Below are positions 1 to 5,779 of a DNA stretch of 8,615 nt, piece after piece (positions within the stretch are counted from its first letter, which is position 1; each line of letters opens with the position of its first letter). The position numbers and the translations under genes are program-made. The notes beneath the pieces are model-generated. The model saw only the letters and a list, made by a program, of their open reading frames with translations. It was not told where the DNA came from and searched no databases. Origin of the DNA: Anaeromyxobacter dehalogenans (lineage in GTDB: Bacteria; Myxococcota_A; UBA9042; DTJE01); contig DYKK01000134.1 of NCBI GenBank assembly GCA_020722625.1, forward strand, positions 1 through 8,615. Reading direction: 5' to 3'.

Positions 1-219
1 CGCACTGGCCCGATGCGTTGCACGTCTGTCCCGCCGGGCAGGACCCGCACGTGCCCCCGCACCCGTCGGACCCGCACTGCTTCCCGGCACAGGCGGGGGT
101 GCACCCGACGCACTGGCCCGATGCGTCGCACGTCTGTCCCGCCGGGCAGGACCCGCACGTGCCCCCGCACCCGTCGGACCCGCACTGCTTCCCCGCGCAG
201 TCGGGTGTGCAGGTTGTGA
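1..219 (-). repeat. Tandem 108/111-bp module duplication inside the cysteine-rich gene
   Basis: Units 1-108 and 109-219 are adjacent direct repeats. By eye, 1-85 and 109-193 differ at a single base (t19 versus c127, changing Asn to Asp in the protein); the rest of each unit has diverged. The second unit is one codon longer (CVTTC versus CVGC). Older, more diverged copies of the same module lie at about 220-320 and 451-680. The near identity of the last two units points to recent duplication or gene conversion. Confidence 0.9.
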
Positions 220-1216
220 CGCACTGGCCGGTGGCATCGCAGGTCTGCCCGGAGGGGCACGTGCCGCAGGACCCGCCGCAGCCGTCATCCCCACAGTCCT
301 TCAGGAAGCAGTCCGGGGTGCACAGGTCGGGGCAGCACGCGGCGAAGTCCGGGCAGCAGTCGCCCCAGTCCTGGCAGTACTCGTCGCACTCGCAGCCGCC
401 GGTCCCGGTCCAGCCGCAGTTCCCGAGGCACGTCAGGTCCGGATTCGCCCCGCAGCCGCTGCCCACGCACGTCCCGGCCTGGCAGGTCTGTCCCGCGGGG
501 CACGTCCCGCAGGACCCCCCGCACCCGTCGTCCCCGCACTGCCTGCCCGCGCAGTCGGGCGTGCAGACCGGGACGCACTGGCCGGTGGCGTTGCAGGTCT
601 GTCCCGCGGGGCACGTCCCGCAGGACCCTCCGCACCCGTCGTCCCCGCACTGCTTGCCGCCGCAGGAGGGCACGCACGGCCCGCCCGAGCATTCCAGCGG
701 GTACGTCCCCGACGGGTCCGCCCCGACCTGTCCGCAGTCGTAGAACCCCACCTCCGCGTTCCACCCGCATGTGTCGGCAGGGGCCGTGTTCAACGAGCAG
801 TCAATCGTGCGCAGGCACCCGCACTCGCACCACGTCAGCACGAGCCCCTCGCAGCAGCCTTCGTACGAGACGTCCCCGCACGGCACGCAGTTCCCGGGAC
901 AGTCGTACGGGTGTGCGCACGTGGGCTCCGGCAGGGTCGAGGACCCGCAGTCGTAGAATCCCCCGTCCGTGCTCCACCCGCACTTGTTGTCCGGCGCCGG
1001 GTTCTGCGAGCAGGCGATCCCACACAGGACGCCGCCCTCGCACCACTCCAACGTGCCGTCGGGCAGGCAGCACCCCTCGGACGACACGTCCCCGCACGTG
1101 TCGGAAACCTGGGTCCCCGCGCTACACTGACCCTCGGCCGGACTCGGGACCGCCGCGAGCCCCAGGCCGCCCAGACACGCCGCCCACGCCACGAGACGCC
1201 GAGAATGCGTCTTCAT
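1..1216 (-). CDS. Secreted cysteine-rich repeat protein with somatomedin-B-like domain (3'-partial)
   Basis: The frame is open from the ATG at 1216 to the left edge (405 codons, no stop), so the C-terminus lies outside the window. The start is supported by a strong Shine-Dalgarno at 1221-1227 (GGGAGGA, 4 nt before the ATG) and by a signal peptide (Arg6-Arg7, hydrophobic 8-23, likely cleavage after Ala-Glu-Gly at 27-29). The mature part is very Cys-rich (about 73 Cys by hand count). Modules in order: two CGW/GFYDC modules (41-90, 113-161), CGxDGCGGxCG modules at 181-214 and 218-250, a somatomedin-B-like domain (about 256-298), then three more CGxDGCGG modules (299-332, 336-369, 372-405). The protein is probably disulfide-bonded and acts outside the cytoplasm. 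No enzyme motif is visible and its function is unknown; adhesion or binding is only a guess. It begins 29 nt after obg on the same strand, so co-transcription is likely. Confidence 0.88.
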   Translation of the reverse strand, partial: MKTHSRRLVAWAACLGGLGLAAVPSPAEGQCSAGTQVSDTCGDVSSEGCCLPDGTLEWCEGGVLCGIACSQNPAPDNKCGWSTDGGFYDCGSSTLPEPTCAHPYDCPGNCVPCGDVSYEGCCEGLVLTWCECGCLRTIDCSLNTAPADTCGWNAEVGFYDCGQVGADPSGTYPLECSGGPCVPSCGGKQCGDDGCGGSCGTCPAGQTCNATGQCVPVCTPDCAGRQCGDDGCGGSCGTCPAGQTCQAGTCVGSGCGANPDLTCLGNCGWTGTGGCECDEYCQDWGDCCPDFAACCPDLCTPDCFLKDCGDDGCGGSCGTCPSGQTCDATGQCVTTCTPDCAGKQCGSDGCGGTCGSCPAGQTCDASGQCVGCTPACAGKQCGSDGCGGTCGSCPAGQTCNASGQC

Positions 1217-1220
1217 CGGG

Positions 1221-1227
1221 TCCTCCC
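1221..1227 (-). promoter_or_regulatory. Ribosome binding site of the cysteine-rich gene
   Basis: The minus strand reads GGGAGGA four bases before the ATG at 1216. It lies in the 29-nt gap after the obg stop, so the gene can be translated independently from an operon message. No separate promoter is visible in the gap. Confidence 0.75.
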
Positions 1228-1245
1228 GGCCAAACCCAACGGATT

Positions 1246-2304
1246 CTACACGGTTCGGACCGACTTGTCGCGTCGTTTCGCCCCCGGGTCGCTGGGTGCT
1301 TCTCGCCGGCCGGGGTCTCCGAGCGCCAGCCTCGCCATGGCCCGCACGAGGTCGGGCACACCGGCGCCGGTCAGGGCGGAAACGGCGAAGAACGGGCGGG
1401 ACAGGCGCTCGGCCTCCCGGCGCAGGGCCTCGGCCGCGACATCGCTTCCGGGCAGGTCGCACTTGTTCGCGGCGACGAGCGCCGGGCGCGCGGCCAGGTC
1501 CTCGCTGTGCGCGCGCAGTTCCGCCTCCACCGTGCGCAAGGCCTCGACCGGGTCGCCCTCTCCGCCCGCGTCCACGAGGTAGAGGAGGGCGCGCGCCCGC
1601 TCACAGTGGCGAAGGAACCTCGCCCCGAGGCCCACTCCCCGGGAGGCCCCCGCCACGAGCCCGGGCATGTCCGCGACCACGAAGGTGACCCCGGGCGAGA
1701 CCTCGACCACGCCGAGGTTGGGGACGAGGGTGGTGAAGGGGTAGTCCGCGACCCGGGCCTTCGCCGCGGAGACGCGATTGATCAGCGACGACTTCCCCGC
1801 GTTGGGCAACCCCACGATCCCGATGTCCGCCAGCAACCGCAGTTCGAGCCGGATCACGGCCTGTTCGGCCTCGCCGCCCGGGGTCGCGAAGTCCGGGGCC
1901 TGCCTCCAGGGTCTCGCGAAGCGCGCGTTCCCCCGACCCCCGTGCCCGCCGCGGCAGACCACGACCTCGTCGCCGGCTCGCGCGAGGTCCGCGAGGGCCT
2001 CCCCGTCCTCGCGCATCACGACCGTTCCGACGGGGACGCGCAGGACCTGGTCGCGTCCGTTCCGGCCCGTGCGCCGGTTGGGTCCGCCACGCCGGCCGTC
2101 CTCGGCGCGATAGGAGCGGCGATAGCGGTAGTCGAGCAGCGACCTCAGGCCCGGGTCCGCCCGCACGATCACGTGCCCGCCGCGTCCCCCGTCCCCGCCG
2201 TCGGGTCCTCCCCGCGGGACGTACTTCTCGCGCCGGAAGGTGACGACCCCGTCGCCGCCGCGCCCGGACCGCACCGTGATGGTCGCCTCGTCCACGAATC
2301 GCAT
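1246..2304 (-). CDS. obg: Obg/CgtA family GTPase
   Basis: A 352-residue protein, a normal length for Obg, the ribosome-associated GTPase involved in 50S maturation and growth/stress control. The N-terminus is the glycine-rich Obg fold (residues 1-158, with FRREKYVPRGGPDGGDGG at 23-40). The G domain follows: G1 GLPNAGKS at 165-172, switch I with Thr191-Thr192, G3 DMPG at 212-215, G4 NKCD at 280-283 and G5 SAL at 309-311. The Obg-typical GASRGVGLGARFLRH follows G3. The start at 2304 gives MRFVDEA, matching the family N-terminus; the frame stays open 22 codons further upstream but that extension is not Obg-like. The C-terminus is a short basic tail with no large extra domain. No strong Shine-Dalgarno is seen. 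It lies downstream of rplU-rpmA in the widely conserved order, 90 nt after rpmA. Confidence 0.98.
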   Translation of the reverse strand: MRFVDEATITVRSGRGGDGVVTFRREKYVPRGGPDGGDGGRGGHVIVRADPGLRSLLDYRYRRSYRAEDGRRGGPNRRTGRNGRDQVLRVPVGTVVMREDGEALADLARAGDEVVVCRGGHGGRGNARFARPWRQAPDFATPGGEAEQAVIRLELRLLADIGIVGLPNAGKSSLINRVSAAKARVADYPFTTLVPNLGVVEVSPGVTFVVADMPGLVAGASRGVGLGARFLRHCERARALLYLVDAGGEGDPVEALRTVEAELRAHSEDLAARPALVAANKCDLPGSDVAAEALRREAERLSRPFFAVSALTGAGVPDLVRAMARLALGDPGRREAPSDPGAKRRDKSVRTV

Positions 2305-2357
2305 GACAATGTCCGCGCGGAAGGCCGGGGAAAGAGAGGACGGCTGCGGGGAGCGGG

Positions 2358-2378
2358 CGGGCCGTTGCAACCGGCCCG
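2358..2378 (-). other. GC-rich hairpin between rpmA and obg
   Basis: The plus strand shows CGGGCCG (2358-2364), a 7-nt loop and CGGCCCG (2372-2378), a perfect 7-bp stem. It sits in the 90-nt rpmA-obg gap. No T-tract follows in the direction of transcription, so it is not a clear terminator. It could slow polymerase, stabilise or process the message between ribosomal genes and obg, or be chance in G+C-rich DNA. Confidence 0.3.
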
Positions 2379-2394
2379 AGCCCGGATCACGCCG

Positions 2395-2667
2395 TCATGC
2401 AGCCGGCCCGGCCGTGTCGCCGGCCGGGACGACCTCGACCACGCGTCGGCCCCGTCGCTCGCGGAAGGCCACGACGCCGTCCGCGAGGGCGAACAGGGTG
2501 TAGTCGCGGCCCATCCCCACGTTGGCCCCGGGGTGGAACTGGGTCCCCAGTTGCCGCACGAGGATGTTGCCGGCCGCGACCTGCTCGCCGCCGAACTTCT
2601 TGACCCCGCGCCGCTGGCCGGGGCTGTTCCGGCCGTTGCGGCCGCTCTGACCCTTCTTGCGCGCCAT
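2395..2667 (-). CDS. rpmA: 50S ribosomal protein L27
   Basis: A 90-residue protein with the complete L27 pattern: basic N-terminus MARKKGQSGRNGRNS, then RRGVKKFGGEQVAAGNILVR, GTQFHPGANVGMGRDYTLFA and a C-terminal FRERRGRRVVEVVP strand. L27 belongs to the large subunit and its N-terminal tail reaches the peptidyl transferase centre. The N-terminus begins directly with the mature-like MARKK, so there is no Firmicutes-type cleavable leader. The gene starts 3 nt after the rplU stop. GGAG lies 6 nt before the ATG, inside the rplU stop region, which suggests translational coupling. A short Ala/Gly tail follows the core. Confidence 0.99.
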   Translation of the reverse strand: MARKKGQSGRNGRNSPGQRRGVKKFGGEQVAAGNILVRQLGTQFHPGANVGMGRDYTLFALADGVVAFRERRGRRVVEVVPAGDTAGPAA

Positions 2668-2670
2668 GGC

Positions 2671-2985
2671 TCACTCCATCGCGATCTTCTCGATGGCGAG
2701 GCGGGTGAACGCCTGCCGGTGTCCCTGGGTCCGGCGGTACTTCTTGCGCCGCTTGTACTTGTACACGATGACCTTGGGTCCGCGCCCGGTCTCGAGGACC
2801 TTCGCGACCACGGAGGCCCCCGGTACCGTCGGGGTCCCGAGGTGCGTCTGGTCCTCGGTCCCCACAAGAAGGACCTCGTTGAAGCGAACCTCGGACCCGC
2901 CCTGGGTGTCGAGTTTCTCGACCTCGATCGTGTCGCCCTCGCTCACGCGGTACTGCTTGCCGCCCGTGCGAATCACTGCGTACAT
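2671..2985 (-). CDS. rplU: 50S ribosomal protein L21
   Basis: A 104-residue protein from the ATG at 2985. It has the L21 signatures MYAVIRTGGKQYRVSEGD at the N-terminus and KVIVYKYKRRKKYRRTQGHR near residues 73-92, the basic 23S rRNA-binding region. An in-frame GTG at 2994 would add three residues (M-P-E), but it overlaps the Shine-Dalgarno GGAGGT (2993-2998), so the ATG seven bases after that site is chosen. It is the first gene of the rplU-rpmA-obg operon, driven by the promoter at 3020-3047 with a leader of only about 28 nt. Confidence 0.99.
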   Translation of the reverse strand: MYAVIRTGGKQYRVSEGDTIEVEKLDTQGGSEVRFNEVLLVGTEDQTHLGTPTVPGASVVAKVLETGRGPKVIVYKYKRRKKYRRTQGHRQAFTRLAIEKIAME

Positions 2986-2992
2986 CTCGGGC

Positions 2993-2998
2993 ACCTCC
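2993..2998 (-). promoter_or_regulatory. Ribosome binding site deciding the rplU start
   Basis: The minus strand reads GGAGGT, 7 nt before the ATG at 2985. The upstream in-frame GTG (2992-2994) overlaps this site and therefore cannot be the start it serves. Confidence 0.85.
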
Positions 2999-3019
2999 GT
3001 CCCCGAAAAAAGGCAAGGT

Positions 3020-3047
3020 ATTCTAGACCGCCGTGAGCCGTTGTCAA
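3020..3047 (-). promoter_or_regulatory. Sigma70-like promoter of the rplU-rpmA-obg operon
   Basis: On the minus strand a perfect -35 TTGACA (3042-3047) is followed by a 16-nt spacer and a -10 TAGAAT (3020-3025). The predicted start is near 3014, leaving a leader of about 28 nt before rplU. A run of six T (3006-3011) falls about four bases after that start. The strong match fits a highly expressed ribosomal operon. Confidence 0.8.
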
Positions 3048-3073
3048 GCGCGGGGTCGCTCGAAACCCGGAAG

Positions 3074-3103
3074 TTGCATCCACCGCGGGAAAACCCCTAG
3101 AAT
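3074..3103 (+). promoter_or_regulatory. Candidate promoter of the lipoprotein gene
   Basis: TTGCAT (3074-3079), an 18-nt spacer and TAGAAT (3098-3103). The -10 is identical to that of the divergent rplU promoter; the -35 is weak (3 of 6). The predicted start near 3110 leaves about 55 nt before the ATG at 3165. Confidence 0.45.
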
Positions 3104-3164
3104 CCATCCGGACCTGGCGAACTCCCGGCGCGATGCACCGCGAGGAATGGAGCAGGGTCGGCCC

Positions 3165-4361
3165 ATGAGGAACCGTGTCCCCGTCCTGGCTGCAATCCTG
3201 GGGGTCGCCTGCGCGTGCTCGTCGGGGTCGTCGGTCGCGCCTCCGGCCGACTCCGGGTCGCCGGATGAGGGCGACCGCGGTGGCACCGACGTGATCATCG
3301 TGGTGGACGTCCGCTACGACTCCATGGCCGACAACAACGACGAGGCGGCGATGGACCTCCCGCCGGACCCCGGGGACCTTGACACGGCGTCCGGGGACCC
3401 GGAGGCGGGCGAACCGGACGAAGAGGTCCAAGACCCCGGCGAGCCGGGCGACCCGGGCCAGGACGACGGGGGGCCGCCGGACCTCGGCCCGGTGGACGAG
3501 GGGCCCTGCGTCCCGAACTGCCGGTTCGAGGACGGGACCGAGAAGGTCTGCGGCCCCGACGGGTGCGGCGGCATCTGCGGGTACTGCGAGTACGGCAAGG
3601 TCTGCAAGGAATGGCAGTGTGTAGACATCTGCATCCCGGATTGTATCTCGAAAGACAAGTTGTGCGGGCCTGACGGGTGTGGTGGGGAGTGCCCGCCCGG
3701 GTGCGACGAGGGCTTCGAGTGTCGCGACGACTTCCGGTGCTACCCGGTCCAGTGCATTCCGGACTGCACGGGGCGCGTGTGCGGACACGGGGCGGGAGAG
3801 GGGTGCGGCAACCCCGTCGAGTGCGGGGAATGCGGCCCCGGGCAGTCGTGCACGGACCTGGGGCAATGCGTGGAGGGGCCGTGCATGGGCATCCACCCGG
3901 ACAAGGGGAAGTGCCTCGACCCGTACACCGTCGGCTACTGCACCGAGGTGAACGGCCAGGAGGTCCTGATCAAGGTGGACTGTACGCAGGAGCCGGACAA
4001 GGTCTGCGGCTGGGACCCGTGGGAGGGGAAGTTCGCGTGCGTGGACAAGCCGCCGTGCGTGCCCAAGTGCACGCTGGACGATGGGACCCAGAAGGAATGC
4101 GGCGATGACGGGTGCGGCGGCCAGTGCGGGTCGTGCCCCATCGGCTGGGGGTGCCCGAGTTTCCGGTGCCGTCCGGTGCCGGGCGCGTCGTGCGGCTGGA
4201 TCACCGAGGTCGGGACCTGCTGGTACGACAACTGGCTCTACTACTGCACGGGTCCGGTCCAGACGGGCCAGATCGGGGCCGAGGACTGCACGGCCCAGGG
4301 CAAGGTCTGCGCGTACGACGACAAGTTTTCCCACACCTACCAGTGCATGACGCCCCTTTGA
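3165..4361 (+). CDS. Cysteine-rich repeat lipoprotein
   Basis: A 398-residue predicted surface or periplasmic lipoprotein of unknown function. Residues 1-18 form a lipoprotein-type signal (MRNR, hydrophobic 5-15, possible lipidated Cys16 after Gly-Val-Ala, or Cys18). Residues 19-114 are a low-complexity Asp/Glu/Pro/Gly linker, likely a flexible stalk. The rest is Cys-rich: CGPDGCGG-type modules at 115-152 and 156-192, a variant at 197-235, a CGW module at 240-292, another CGDDGCGG module at 298-335 and a final CGW-like module at 343-394. About 44 Cys lie in the exported part. The start at 3165 is chosen because the signal peptide begins there; an in-frame ATG at 3147 touches a GAGGA with no spacing, and the open frame back to 3033 covers the promoter. 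Its modules match those of the gene ending at 1216. It converges with the permease gene, with 16 nt between the stops and no room for a separate terminator. Confidence 0.88.
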   Translation: MRNRVPVLAAILGVACACSSGSSVAPPADSGSPDEGDRGGTDVIIVVDVRYDSMADNNDEAAMDLPPDPGDLDTASGDPEAGEPDEEVQDPGEPGDPGQDDGGPPDLGPVDEGPCVPNCRFEDGTEKVCGPDGCGGICGYCEYGKVCKEWQCVDICIPDCISKDKLCGPDGCGGECPPGCDEGFECRDDFRCYPVQCIPDCTGRVCGHGAGEGCGNPVECGECGPGQSCTDLGQCVEGPCMGIHPDKGKCLDPYTVGYCTEVNGQEVLIKVDCTQEPDKVCGWDPWEGKFACVDKPPCVPKCTLDDGTQKECGDDGCGGQCGSCPIGWGCPSFRCRPVPGASCGWITEVGTCWYDNWLYYCTGPVQTGQIGAEDCTAQGKVCAYDDKFSHTYQCMTPL

Positions 4362-4377
4362 GCCGCTGTGGCGCCGG

Positions 4378-5682
4378 TCACTTCGTCGGGTAGAACACGA
4401 ACAGGAGCACGGACAGGGCCGCGAGGGCCCACAGTCCGGGGCGGACCTCGCGGGCGCGCCCGGCCGCGGTCATGAACACGGGGTACAGGACGAAGCCGGA
4501 TGTCATTCCAATTGCGATGTTATAGGTAAATGACATCAGGATCATCACCGCCAGGGCGGGGATGGCCTCCTCCAGGCGGTCGAACGGGATGCGGGTCACG
4601 GCCTGGATCATCAACAGGCCCACCACGACCAGGGCGGGACCGTAGGCGCAGGGGGGAATGGCCGTCAGGACCGGCGCGAAGAAGAGGGCCAGCAGGAACA
4701 GGGCGCCCACGACCAGCGCGGTCAGGCCGGACCTGCCGCCCGCCTCGACCCCGGCCGCGCTCTCGATGTAGGCCCCGGCGGTGGTGGTGCCGAGAACGCC
4801 GGCCAGCGTGGTCGCGACCGCGTCCGCGAGCATCGGGCGCTCGATCCCGGGGAGGTGCCCGTCCGCGTCCAGGAATCCCGCGCGGCTCGACACCCCGATC
4901 AGGGTCGCGATCGTGTCCAGGAAGGCCATGACGAACACGACCAGGGCCACGTTCAGGAAGCCGAACGACAGGGTCGAGGACAGGTCCAGTCGGGCGAAGA
5001 CGGGCGCGAGCGACGGGGGCGGGGAGACCACGGCCTCGGGAGGGGGCGCGGCCCCGGCCAGGAAGGCCGCGGCGGCCCCGCCCAGGATCGCGAGCAGGAT
5101 GGCCCCGGGCACGCGCCACATCAGGAGCAGCTCCATCCCGATGAAGGTCCCGACCGCGATGAGAGTGGCGGGCGCGCCGAGGTCCCCGATCCGGACGGGA
5201 GCGCTCGGCGCCCCGAGCGTGACCACGCCCATCTCGTTCAGCCCGATGAAGGCGAGGAACAGCCCGATCCCGACCGCGAAGGAGTAGCGCAGGGGGACCG
5301 GGATGGACTCGGCCAGGGCCGCGCGCAGGCGCGTCACGGTCAGGACGATGAAGGCGACCCCACTCAGGAACACGGCCCCGAGCGCGGTCTGCCACGAGAA
5401 CCCCATCCCCTGGCAGACCGTGTAGGCGATGAAGGCGTTCTCGCCCATGTACGGCGCGATGGCGAAGGGGCGGTTGGCCCACAGCCCCATCACGAGGCAC
5501 CCCGCGGCCGCGGTCAGGATGGTCGCGACCATGGACGGCCCCCTGGGGATCCCGGCCGCCTCGAGGATCGCGGGGTTGACCACGATGATGTAGGCCATGG
5601 TCACGAAGGTGGTCGCGCCGGCCAGGACCTCCGCGCGGGCCGAGGTCCCGAGTCGTTTCAGGTGGAAGAGTCGGTCGAGCAT
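4378..5682 (-). CDS. AzgA-type NCS2 purine (adenine/guanine/hypoxanthine) permease
   Basis: A 434-residue polytopic inner-membrane protein of normal AzgA length, expected to take up purine bases with protons. Family features: TMAYIIVVNPAIL at 28-40, MGENAFIAY at 79-87, FLDTIATLIGV at 254-264 (the TM8-like segment with Asp256), YIESAAGVEAGGRSGLTAL at 305-323 with Glu307 in the expected substrate site, and SFTYNIAIG at 384-392. The stretch 209-228 is a Pro/Ala-rich non-membrane loop. The start has GGAGGA (5689-5694) 6 nt upstream. APYMGENAF replaces the APGMGLNA form typical of AdeP/PurP-like members, so substrate specificity is uncertain. An A+T-rich patch with a 9-bp inverted repeat lies at 4499-4537. 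The gene follows the kinase gene by 97 nt on the same strand. Confidence 0.9.
   Translation of the reverse strand: MLDRLFHLKRLGTSARAEVLAGATTFVTMAYIIVVNPAILEAAGIPRGPSMVATILTAAAGCLVMGLWANRPFAIAPYMGENAFIAYTVCQGMGFSWQTALGAVFLSGVAFIVLTVTRLRAALAESIPVPLRYSFAVGIGLFLAFIGLNEMGVVTLGAPSAPVRIGDLGAPATLIAVGTFIGMELLLMWRVPGAILLAILGGAAAAFLAGAAPPPEAVVSPPPSLAPVFARLDLSSTLSFGFLNVALVVFVMAFLDTIATLIGVSSRAGFLDADGHLPGIERPMLADAVATTLAGVLGTTTAGAYIESAAGVEAGGRSGLTALVVGALFLLALFFAPVLTAIPPCAYGPALVVVGLLMIQAVTRIPFDRLEEAIPALAVMILMSFTYNIAIGMTSGFVLYPVFMTAAGRAREVRPGLWALAALSVLLFVFYPTK
4499..4537. repeat. 9-bp inverted repeat around an A+T-rich patch in the permease gene
   Basis: GATGTCATT (4499-4507) and AATGACATC (4529-4537) are perfect inverted copies separated by 21 nt. 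The 39-bp patch is about 36% G+C by hand count, against roughly 70% around it. It encodes the conserved membrane motif near residues 382-394 with codons rare in this window (TCA, TTT, TAT, ATT, ACA). It could be chance, a regulatory site inside the gene, or a trace of recombination. Confidence 0.6.
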
Positions 5683-5709
5683 CGGGCGTCCTCCGCGGGC
5701 GGGTGCCCC

Positions 5710-5715
5710 ATTCTA
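5710..5715 (-). promoter_or_regulatory. Possible -10 element before the permease gene
   Basis: TAGAAT on the minus strand, preceded by AAA, in the 97-nt gap after the kinase gene. It is the same -10 hexamer seen at 3020 and 3098. No convincing -35 lies 16-19 nt upstream, so the permease may be transcribed from here or by read-through from the kinase gene. Confidence 0.3.
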
Positions 5716-5779
5716 TTTCGAACTCGGACGGACGGCCTGGTTCCGGGTCACCGGCGCGAGCCCAACCCCACTGGAGCCG

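Noticed and set aside
769..3036. 755-codon open frame on the plus strand
   Set aside because: It runs antisense through the cysteine-rich gene start, obg, rpmA and rplU, which have clear family motifs. Its sequence is Arg/Gly/Pro-rich with no recognisable domain: a G+C-driven spurious frame.
3033..3164. Upstream extension of the lipoprotein frame
   Set aside because: It covers the predicted promoter and would bury the signal peptide 44 residues inside the protein.
2973..4334. 453-codon open frame on the minus strand
   Set aside because: It is antisense to the lipoprotein gene and also covers the rplU promoter. Composition is Ala/Arg/Val-rich with no motif or ribosome binding site.
4362..4377. 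Bidirectional terminator between the convergent genes
   Set aside because: The 16-nt gap holds no stem longer than 3-4 bp and no T- or A-run.
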